64,000 bases of DNA from Aphelocoma coerulescens. Lineage: Eukaryota; Chordata; Aves; Passeriformes; Corvidae. Shown here piece after piece: positions 37,885 through 64,000 of this stretch. Made by a program: the position numbers and the translations under genes. How positions within the stretch are numbered: the stretch's first letter is position 1; each line of letters opens with the position of its first letter. Where the stretch lies: contig NC_091022.1 in assembly GCF_041296385.1 (NCBI RefSeq), positions 24,323,967-24,387,966 on the forward strand, written 5' to 3'. The notes under the pieces were generated by a model. It made no database searches, was not told where the DNA came from, and saw only the letters and a list, made by a program, of their open reading frames with translations.

Positions 37885-37944
37885 GGCGGCGCGCGCGGGC
37901 CGTGACCGCGGGCCCTCACCGCGTCCGCGCGCTCCCGTGAGGCG

Positions 37945-55636
<17,692 letters not shown>

Positions 55637-56305
55637 GAGGTTACTGTCCCCTGTGGGGGCAAGGGCAGGCTCCGTGGCAGCCTGCCCCACTTTGATCCCT
55701 TTCAAGGAAAGGGACAGTGGGCAGCTGTGCATGCTGGACTTTGTGTGGCTGTGGGACAGCAGAACCGTATGGCTTCGGAGTGGCTGGAAGGCCCTTGGCA
55801 GTGTTCAGTCTACTGCAGCAGCAAGGAGTCCATGGCTTTTTTTCTCCTGTTGTATTGTGTGCCTGAAAAACACCCCCATGGGAACTGGGAATAACAGGAC
55901 CTTGCATGCTTGATCAGATTTAGCACTGGTTCACTCTAGGCCTTTGGTGTCTGTGCCTTCTGCTCACCCAGGTTTTGTCTTCAGGTTTTATAGCATTTGA
56001 TGTGCAGTCAAGTTTTTTCCTTGACAGCTCCAGCTTACAGCTGCTGATCAAAACTTGCAGGATCCACTTTTGCTGTGAAATGTGAACCTTGCTGATTACT
56101 TGGGAACAAGAGGATTTTGTACAATGGGAAAAATTTTTAGGTTGTATGTTGAACATCTGGCCTGAAAGATCATGCAAGCAAGGCTCTATTTCAGTAACTC
56201 CATTTCTAAAACTACTTGCTTTGTTATGGGCAGGATCCCCTGATCTAGCAGTGTTTTAATGAGATCACATTACATGACAGTAATAAAATTCACAGTTTGG
56301 TACAT
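55637..56305 (+). other. RAD54L 3' untranslated region
   Basis: Non-coding sequence runs from the stop codon to the first canonical poly(A) signal, AATAAA at 56282-56287. The cleavage site is estimated about 15-25 bases downstream, so the right boundary is approximate. Confidence 0.7.
56282..56287 (+). terminator. RAD54L poly(A) signal
   Basis: AATAAA on the forward strand, 645 bp after the RAD54L stop codon. No other canonical forward hexamer is obvious in the 3' untranslated region. Confidence 0.75.
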
Positions 56306-56324
56306 TATGGGTCTTAATTATAAT

Positions 56325-56330
56325 TTTATT
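56325..56330 (-). terminator. LRRC41 poly(A) signal
   Basis: TTTATT on the forward strand, AATAAA on the reverse, about 690 bp past the LRRC41 stop codon. It lies only 37 bp beyond the RAD54L signal on the opposite strand. Confidence 0.7.
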
Positions 56331-56544
56331 ATAAAAATGTTACAAAATAACAAACTCTTCAAAACCTCTGTAAAATGACTGCAGACACTGGAAAAGGGCA
56401 GTGTGACTGCAAATAAACAGCAAGCTACTTGGTACATAAAGAACTTTTTTGGTATAAAGTACAACTTTCCAAATGGAAAAGGTCAAGGCTGGGGGCTTTG
56501 TTACTTGTTTTCTACTCCCTTTAAGTAGAGGAAGGAGTTCTTCA

Positions 56545-56710
56545 CATGAGATTCACAGATCACAGAATAATGAAGGTGGAAGGGATGTCAGGTGATACTG
56601 TCCAATACCCCTCCTCAAAAACAAGATCACCTAGACCTGGTTTCCAAGGACCACAACCCAATGGCTTTTGAGTCTCTCCCATGCTGGAGATGGTTATTGG
56701 TGAGGCATTA
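56545..56710 (-). mobile_element. CR1 3' fragment in the LRRC41 3' untranslated region
   Basis: On the reverse strand the sequence ends with CCCTTCCACCTTCATTATTC then TGTGATC, the diverged CR1 3' terminus, preceded by CTGGTTTCCAAGG-type sequence. It is in the same orientation as LRRC41. Confidence 0.7.
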
Positions 56711-57015
56711 GCTGAAACAACATGAAATTTGTCACAACACCCAATGACATAAACAACTATTTGTTCAGACGCTCATTTGATGAATGTCCCACTTAAAATA
56801 CTCAAAAAGATGGTAAGGGTTAGATCACCTGGAAATAGAGCTGTTGGCCCACGTGGTCTGGTGTGGCATGTCAGTGTCACACCCCTTCTTCAAATGAACA
56901 CCAAAGTGAAAAGAACAACTCTGTACTGCTTGAACTGGGGAAGAAACCTCCACCTGTGCTGTGAAATCAGAATTGCTTCATTCAAGCTCATGGGTTTCTC
57001 CTGCTCCTGTGTCCC

Positions 57016-57250
57016 TCACATGACACTGATGTAGTCAGCGAAGGCCTGGGAGGAGTCCCACGAGTCATTGACTACACTGCACAGGGCTTTGAGACGCCGC
57101 AGCGCCTCCTGGGCTGTTTCTGCATCCTGGTCCAGCCAATTTTGGAAGAGGCGGAGGTGTGTGAATGGAATCTGTCCCCCTCTCTGCTGGATGTGGCCTT
57201 CCAGCTTCTTTGTGAACTCCAGCAGCCCATCGGGTTTGATGCAGTTTGAG
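57016..57250 (-). CDS. LRRC41: LRRC41 last coding exon
   Basis: Two hundred and thirty-five bases from acceptor GGAAAG to the TGA at 57018-57016. It encodes [39 protein letters not shown] and [15 protein letters not shown]. Confidence 0.96.
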
Positions 57251-60200
57251 CTTTCCAGGGAAAGAAGAAGAAAAAGAAAGCCATAAGAGTCTAGGCTATA
57301 ATTTGAGCAGTTTAAATTACTGTTCCTTCTAGTAACTGCCTGTGCAAGTACCTGAGGATGTTTCAAGGCAAAATGCATCTTCCTTCAGCAGTACAAAGTG
57401 TGAGTGTTTCTTATAAAAAACAAAACTGAGTATGAAGGGCTGGAAACTTTTTTAAACCAAGGTGGTAACAATGGCCAAGTTAAACTCATTATCCAGACCT
57501 CCTACTACTCACTTAAGTAGACCTGGTTGTGGCCTTAAAATGTTGCTGGACCCAAGCTGCTGCCTGTGCAGTACCAGGAGCATTTCAGACTCACAGCAGC
57601 TGTCAACTGCCCGGACCAAGGGGCCTGGCCCAACCGACCAGTCCCAGTGCAAGACTCAGCAGTAAGTGATCATTTCTCTCTTCCTGCTGAGAAAATCTGA
57701 AGGGCATGTGTCAGGTCCTGGTATTTCTGGGACATTAAAAGGTCAATTCCCATGCAGAGATGTGTAAGTAAATAGCAAGTTGCATGCTGGACTGAAGTCT
57801 TGTCAGAGGCACAGTAACAATTAAGCTTCAAGCCTGCTGAAGGAGTGTGGCCATGGTTACATAAATTGGCAAGCCTGTGTACTCTGAGCAACCTGACCCA
57901 TTAGGATGTAAAGAAGGGGCAGAATCAAGCAAAGCCGTTGTTAGTATTGCAGAAATGCCACCCCCATGTGCTTCATGAAGGTTACTGCCTGTCTGTGTGG
58001 TCATTCAGGATCAAGAAGAGAGCAGCAGTTCTGACTTAAGCCCAAAGATGAGGAAAGGAATGCAGAGGCACTCTCAGGATCTGCCAGGAACAGTGACAGC
58101 ATTCCCTTGCTAAGAAGGGGCAGTGGGAATAGAGCTGTTCACACTGATGCCCAAGAATAAAAGTATGTAGGCAAGTTAGTCCTAACTACAGCTCAGGGAG
58201 GGCCTGCAGGTGAATCCCAAGGAAGCAGCAAACCAAAGCTGCTTTAAAGATGGAGCCTGACTCCTTATAAAGGTGAAATGTCTCAGAGATCCTGGAGCTC
58301 CCTTGAGGTTGTATGTGCCCATTGCAGTATTCTCTAAGCTTTTCTTGGGCATACATTCCCTCAAGGAAGGAACAAAGCCATGCTCAGGTTCTCCTGCTGT
58401 CAGAGCCCAGTTCAGCTCTCTCCCTCCAATAACAAGAAATGCAGTGTTTAGAGTAGCAGCATACCTGACATCCAGCTGGCAGAGAGAAGAGGAGGAATCT
58501 TCAGAGAAAATGTCTGCAAGGGCAACCAGCCTCTGATTCCCTGAAAGGGGAGAAATGCACCTATTAGATGCAAATAGGAAACTGTCTTAAAATTTAAGTG
58601 GCCATAGGGCTGGGATTGTAGGGCAAAAAAGGAGTCTGTAAACATGTGATTGGAACAAAAAGGGGCCACCTCTGCACCTTCAGTTTGTTCCCCTCAGCGG
58701 CAGCAAGTGAGTGCATCCCCCTGAGCAGTGTTCCAGGCAATGAAAGCATTTGCTGACAGGGCAGTTTGTTTCCCTAGAAAAATCCTGGTTTTGTTTGAGA
58801 AGTCCAGATGCAGCTTTTTTTTTAGAAATTATGTGTATTCAGGTTATTCCAAGCTTTCCTGTTTTACTTCATTAAAAGAACAGGAACCAATACTCTAGAT
58901 TTATCTGAAATTAATTTCTCAAACATTTCTGCTTGGCCTGTGATCCAAAAAGCCTATCATTTCTGTAAGTTAATTCCACTTCTTTGACACAAACTACTTC
59001 TTTACTTGTTCTCATCCCTCCAGTGGCTGCCAACAACTGTTAAGACACAAATTGCCCAAACTTGGGCAAAATCTGTGCCTCTGAATCAGAGGCAGTGCAT
59101 CTACTGCTGGATCTGTTCCTGTTACAGTCTGAACCAGATCAGTGTTCAGTCAAATCTGGAGACCTGCTGGAACTTGCTTTTGCTGCAGAGAAAAGCAGCT
59201 ATAATTCCTGCACACTACCTGGGCCCTTGGTACATTGCTGAATGCAACTGAAATTCTGCCTTTAAAAAAGGGATCCAGTGCTCCTTATTTTGTGAACTAA
59301 ATCCACTCTGTTCCTGCATGTGGTAAGTTCAGCACTCTCAAAGGTCCCGACTCCAGCCCCGAAGTTCCCTCCAAGAGAGCTGCTCTGAGGCCCCACAGCA
59401 ACACTCCCAGTACCCACCAAGGCGGTTCCCGGGCAGTTTGAGGCTCTTCAGCGATGAATTTCTTTTCACTGTATTGATTATTTCTGACAAAAACCCAGCA
59501 GTAGAGCTTTCAAACAGCCGGCAGAAGGAAAACGTGATTTCTATGAAGAAATGCATTTACAGTACGTATGAGTACTCCTTGTGCTTCATTATTCCATGAT
59601 TACTTTCTGCAGACAGCTCCAGCCCCTAATCCACATGCAAAAGCAAAGCTCCCCCAGCAGTGGATTGCATATAACAGCACTTCTGCTGTGTCAGGCAGAG
59701 AGCAGAGATCACACCCAGGCCAGTGGCTCTGCCAGCTCACCCAGTTAAAGGCTGATGTGCTCTGCAGGTTAAAAATCTTTTGTTTTATAGCTGAGACTAC
59801 GGATTCTTCCCTGCAGCATTTGCCAGCCACCCAGCAGCTCCTCTGCTCCACTGGCACAAAGAACCAGGCACGTTCCCACTCTGACAACACCTGCAGATCT
59901 GCTCCAGGGACTGTGACATTTGGCTAAACCTTACACATCCCAAGATCCCCCCCTTAAATGTCAGCCACCCAAAAGCAGCCACCGGCAGGACTTTTCCAAG
60001 CAACAGCACCCAGGAGTTGGCTGTACCTTGCAGGCCGGGATCCTGAAGCAAAAGCAGAACTTCTCTCTGGTGCTCAGCCAGGTTCACATCATGAAAGCTC
60101 AGTTTCTTCAAATTTGGAGTACGCTCTAAAACAAAAACAAATTCTCAGGTACTGCACATCCTTGGGATAAAAAGACCCTAACCCAGCTACCTGCTAACAC

Positions 60201-63200
60201 CCAGAAACTGGCTTAGACTGTGGGTAATTTGTGCTGGATTGTGGATAATTAAAAAGGAACCATTATGCTGTGCAGGATCATCCACACAGCACGGCATATG
60301 GGATGGCTGACACCCATTTCCTTTTCTTGGGAGATTTCAGTGATGTCCACACTGAAGAAATGGACCCACCTAAGCTGCCTTCATGCTAGAGGATGGAAGA
60401 CCACAGCATGGAAGCCACACTGTGTGTGCCCAGTGATGCTGCCCATGGGTTAGCAGAGTACCTCTGAGCACCTCCAAAAGGAGCCCGAGCTCCTGGGGGC
60501 AGGGCAGTGTGGCACTGTCAAGGGACAGCTGCTGGAGGGACTTGGATGCCTTGAGCACTGGCAGCAGGAATGCGGTGTGCAGAGGTTCCCTGGGGAATCG
60601 GATCTCCAGCACCTCCAGGCAGCTTTCTAAGGGAAGAAAAACAATGAAATAGTTAGGCACTCCAGAGCAATCTTCAGTGTAGCTGGTCGTAAAGCAAGCA
60701 GAAAGCCTGTCTGCCCAACACCACTGTCCTTTAGGTTGGTAGAAATTGCCTATGCAATGTGCCCTGCCCTGAGAAGCTCAGGCAACTCAGACCTGGGGTG
60801 ATGTCAGTCACTTACAGGTCATTCAGGATTCCTGCCAGACCACAGGGCCACCAATTTCTACTGTGCTCAACAGTGCTTGAGAAAAGGTCACCCTTTAATG
60901 CACAAACCAGTCAGTGCCTTCCCAGAGCACAGGTCTTTCCTGACTCCACTCCAAACTCGCTCAGGCTTTGCTCACTGCTTTTCTGGCAATTCAAGGGCTA
61001 ATAAGGGAGATGGGAGACCTGTGAGCTGAGCACACACTGCTGTAGCTCCCAGGCTGTAATCCAAAGGCTTGGGCAGTGCTTTGCCATCCCCTGTGGTACT
61101 GTGATGATCAAAGGATGCTTTCCCTCTGCTTAAGGGTGTGTCTAAGGCTTACAGCCTCACAGTTAAGGGGATGGACAAAGTGGAAGCTCCCAATCAATTT
61201 ACAGATCTGGTGGGATAGGCTCCCATGGACAATCACAGGTAGCAGGTTATGACTGGCCCTGTACAGAGCTGCTCTTGCAGCAGGCTGGGATACAGCAATA
61301 AAACATTTTCACCAAGATTCCGGCTCCACAGAACACCTCAGACTGGAAGTGACAAACTGTAACAACAACTAAATCAGAAAGGTGAGGCTGTAATTGCCTA
61401 ATAACAAACCACCATAATAGTGTAGTGAAGCATGTACCAAGCCTTTGCAGCTCTACCTGCCTGGCAAGTCCTGGCCATCTTTCAGAATGATGGTTCCTAC
61501 CTGGGATTTCTGCCTCGCTGCAGCTTGGACTCTCCTCCGGCCTGCTGCCTTCCAGATGGTTTTTGAGGTCGAAGCTGACCGAGAGCGTGTGGAGCTGGGG
61601 AAGGGCGCTCAGGACGCAGCGAACGAGCTCCATGCAAGGCATGTGGGAGAACATGTCGCTCACGCGCAGCACGCGGAAGCGGCATTCCGGGTGGCGGGAC
61701 AGGGCTCGGAGCCCGGAGAGGATGCAGGAGATGTTGGCATGCAGGCCTGGAACAGCATTTGTACAGAAAAGTATCAGCTGTGTGCGTACAGACACCGACA
61801 CGCAGAGATGGGGCCGCAGCGATGGCAGCCCGAGTCTAAGGCTAAACTCACACACTGCTTTATCCACGCATCCTTAAGCTACACTGTGTGTGTGGGAGAT
61901 GGAGATCTGGCTCTTCCCTCTGCCCGCTCTGAAGGGCGTTTAAGCACAAAGCCAGAGGCTGTTCTGGGGCAGAGGAATCCCATTCTCTCCCTCAAGTCCT
62001 CACACTCATTAAACATCTCACCCAACACCTTTCTCAAGATGGGGCACCATTACTCCTAAAATTCCCCTTCCAGTGAAAATTAAACCAGGGTAAACCCGAG
62101 CAGTAAGCCAGACCATTAGAACAGCGCTGGAAGGAAATGCCCTATTCACAGCACTGACCATTGTAAGACAGAATGAGGTTTTCTAAAGACACCCAGGAGC
62201 TCAGCAGGTTACTCAGAGCCCGACATGTCTCCCCAGTCAAAGGAATGGAGAACAATTCCAGTGTGGAGACACTTCGGAAGCGGTGAGCAGCTTTCAGAGA
62301 AAAGATTCCAGCAGATCCTCCTCTTTTCTTACAGCCTGCATGGCTAGTGCATGGAGATCCTGGGGAGGAACTAGTCCAGTTCTCAGTGTTCTCTCCCTCT
62401 GTGGTCCTGCTTTTGTCCAGTAACCCTGAATTATCCTCTCTAGCAACAGTAAAAACAAAATCATACAGATCTTCTGGGTCAGCATAGTGTCCCCTGCTCC
62501 GTCTGAGGCAGCGACGTTTCCTCCCCACTGCAGGTTTCAGCCGTCTGCGTGTCTTTTGAGGAACAGGGTGACAGGACAGCTGCTCTGAGCTGGAACAAGG
62601 GGAAGATCCACCCTGAATGTTGGTGTGGTCACAGGGCACCTCGCTGCTTGTCTCCTCACACGCTGGGTTTTGCCAGCTGGGAGGATTTCTGGGGCCAGAG
62701 AGGACAGAGTTCATGTGAGCTTCAGCCTCTTCTGGGGATCCCTTCTGGTCCTCACCACTGCTCCCCTCCCGCTCAGCAGTACAGCCCCTCTCTGCTCCCT
62801 CCTGTGCTGACTCCTGGCTTTGGGCTTTGTCCTCCTCTCTGCAAAGGCCACACGGGCTGCCGTGATAGGCGACGGCATTTCCCGAGCGCCAAAACCCAGC
62901 GCTCATGCTCAAGATGAGAACAAGAAGAACCGTGTCAGGAACAGGCCAGGAACACATGGACACCTGGCTGACAGAGCCGTGGTGGATCAGCCGGTGAAGG
63001 AGCAAAACCAGCGAGTGCCTGACAGACTGGTCGCAGGAGAGGAGGTGCTGGAACTTCAGGATCTGCAGGGAGCCAGCCAGGTTTTCAAGGACCTTGTGGT
63101 TGTTCTCGGCAGTGAGTTCCACGGCCCCCTGGAGCATGTTGCAGAGGGTGAGCTGGGAAACGTGCGGGGAGCTGTGGAGCAGTGGCGAAAAGTGACGGTC

Positions 63201-63293
63201 GTTGAGGCGCCAGTCAGAGGAAACGTCCAAGACACCGTGGAGGACGTTGGAGAAGAACGTTTCAAGGAACTTCTTCCTCCAGCAGGTTATGCT
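57016..63293 (-). CDS. LRRC41: Leucine-rich repeat protein LRRC41/MUF1, 3' seven coding exons (5' partial)
   Basis: LRRC41 (MUF1) binds Elongin B/C and acts as substrate receptor in a cullin-RING ubiquitin ligase. Seven reverse-strand exons join with matching phases into 692 residues to a natural stop: 63293-62159, 61746-61501, 60626-60462, 60125-60027, 59540-59418, 58540-58465, 57250-57016. Order: conserved N-terminal block [18 protein letters not shown] and [13 protein letters not shown]; a low-conservation Ser/Glu-rich linker with a basic cluster [40 protein letters not shown]; then leucine-rich repeats [51 protein letters not shown] and [13 protein letters not shown]; and the end [15 protein letters not shown]. 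Human LRRC41 has about 812 residues, so some 120 N-terminal residues, including the BC-box region, must lie beyond position 64,000. Convergent with RAD54L, as in mammals. Confidence 0.95.
58465..58540 (-). CDS. LRRC41: LRRC41 exon: [16 protein letters not shown]
   Basis: Seventy-six bases, acceptor TTTCAG and donor GTATGC. It encodes [20 protein letters not shown] and QLDV. It falls below the usual length for automatic frame listing. Confidence 0.93.
59418..59540 (-). CDS. LRRC41: LRRC41 exon: ITFSFCRLF repeat
   Basis: One hundred and twenty-three bases, acceptor TCATAG and donor GTGGGT. It encodes [20 protein letters not shown], then [14 protein letters not shown]. Confidence 0.95.
60027..60125 (-). 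CDS. LRRC41: LRRC41 exon: [11 protein letters not shown] repeat
   Basis: Ninety-nine bases, acceptor TTTTAG and donor GTACAG. It encodes [19 protein letters not shown], then [13 protein letters not shown]. Confidence 0.94.
60462..60626 (-). CDS. LRRC41: LRRC41 exon: leucine-rich repeat
   Basis: One hundred and sixty-five bases, acceptor CCTTAG and donor GTACTC. It encodes [37 protein letters not shown] and [10 protein letters not shown]. Confidence 0.95.
61501..61746 (-). CDS. LRRC41: LRRC41 exon: [20 protein letters not shown]
   Basis: Two hundred and forty-six bases, acceptor TTCCAG and donor GTAGGA. It encodes [33 protein letters not shown] and a variable tail ending EAEIP. Very GC-rich relative to its flanks. 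Confidence 0.94.
62159..63293 (-). CDS. LRRC41: LRRC41 large internal exon
   Basis: A 1,135-base exon with reverse-strand acceptor ATTGCAG and donor GTCAGT. It begins in phase 0 with SITCWRKKF and ends with LENLILSYN plus one base. About half encodes the poorly conserved Ser/Glu/Lys-rich linker. Confidence 0.95.
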
Positions 63294-64000
63294 CTGCAAT
63301 AGAACAACAGGGTGTAGGAAGAGAAAGTCAGAATCCATTTTTCTCATTCTTTTAAAGTAAAATTATTGCTGTATGCTAACCTGGTGTCACCCCTCCTGTT
63401 AGCTCCACTGGGACCACCTCTCCAGTTCTCAGCATCCTTCCTCAGTGTATTCCTTGAAAACCTGAGTGAATCCCATTGCTCCCTTCATCCTCCTTCTGGC
63501 CTAATTTAAACACTCACTGGTTTGGAGCTGGGCCATTATTCTGCCTATTAAAAACCACGTCACCAGCAATTTTCTTCCAGAGCACCTATTTTACCGGCTG
63601 TCATTAAGTTGTCTGTTAATAATTCTTTTAAGATGATGAAGCAATGAAGCTGCTTCATTTTTTCTACATAAAACCATTCTCCAAACTCAGTCTTCTTCAT
63701 TTTTCTCATGCTTTCTAAGACATCAGCTTATTTTTTTTTTGCCAGCATAGGTGTAAACATGATATAAGATACTGGTTTTATCCTCTGTTTCACTGATAAT
63801 CTCTGAAGACAGATTTGCTCTTTTCACAAACTCACTGTGGGGAGATGAAGGGTGTGGCTGTGCACTACACTTCCTTCATGAACCCTGTTTCACAAAATGT
63901 TTGTATTACCAGAATCACACCTCGGTCCAGAGCTCTATGAACACATAAACAGGCGCCAGGATTGCTTGGAGGCAGCCAGAAACAAAACCTCATGGAAAAC
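63294..64000 (-). other. LRRC41 intron, continues past the window
   Basis: AT-rich sequence with no coding frame matching the LRRC41 N-terminus and no other feature. The upstream exons and promoter of LRRC41 are expected to the right of this window. Confidence 0.7.

Larger units (their letters stand above)
56310..57015 (-). other. LRRC41 3' untranslated region
   Basis: Reverse-strand non-coding sequence lies between the LRRC41 stop (57016-57018) and its poly(A) signal. The middle contains a CR1 3' fragment in the sense orientation. The cleavage position is inferred. Confidence 0.65.

Noticed and set aside
37452..37940. 162-residue forward frame with repeated LSFPF
   Set aside because: Same pentanucleotide repeat on the other strand; no gene signal.
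61445..62059. 204-residue forward frame
   Set aside because: Antisense shadow of a GC-rich LRRC41 exon.

Overview
This is a vertebrate nuclear window, almost certainly from a bird. Coding sequence is broken into short GT-AG exons, the recognisable interspersed repeats are mostly CR1 LINE fragments with the avian CR1 3' tail, introns are compact, and one GC-rich CpG-island promoter is present. Species cannot be resolved from the sequence alone.

Layout. Positions 1 to about 37,470 form a gene-poor stretch. I found no exon chain, tRNA or rRNA gene there, only decayed CR1 copies (two with readable reverse-transcriptase fragments), poly-A/T runs, G/T-rich simple sequence, a 38-bp tandem duplication and a few AT-rich blocks that look like candidate conserved non-coding elements. 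At 37,400-37,790 lies a TA/CA tract followed by a long pyrimidine tract, whose core is 32 perfect copies of CTTTC. Immediately downstream is a CpG island holding the first exon of RAD54L.

RAD54L (+ strand, 37,945-55,636) was reconstructed as 18 coding exons giving a continuous 745-residue SWI2/SNF2 recombination motor, against 747 in human. All helicase motifs and the C-terminal cysteine cluster are present. LRRC41 (- strand) follows tail to tail. Seven 3' coding exons (57,016-63,293) encode 692 residues to the natural stop; the N-terminal exons lie beyond the right edge. The convergent RAD54L/LRRC41 arrangement matches the mammalian order, and the two poly(A) signals are only about 40 bp apart.

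How the genes work together: RAD54L acts with RAD51 in homologous recombination. LRRC41 (MUF1) is an Elongin BC-binding substrate receptor of a cullin-RING ubiquitin ligase. They are neighbours but no functional coupling is shown here. The most interesting points are a 5S-rRNA-derived SINE relic in RAD54L intron 6, a tandem duplication copying the exon 6 splice donor so that an alternative in-frame 12-codon extension is possible, an in-frame first intron behind an ATG-only coding exon 1, the long CTTTC tract by the promoter, and the nearly overlapping convergent 3' ends. I saw no CRISPR array, bacterial system or intact mobile element.
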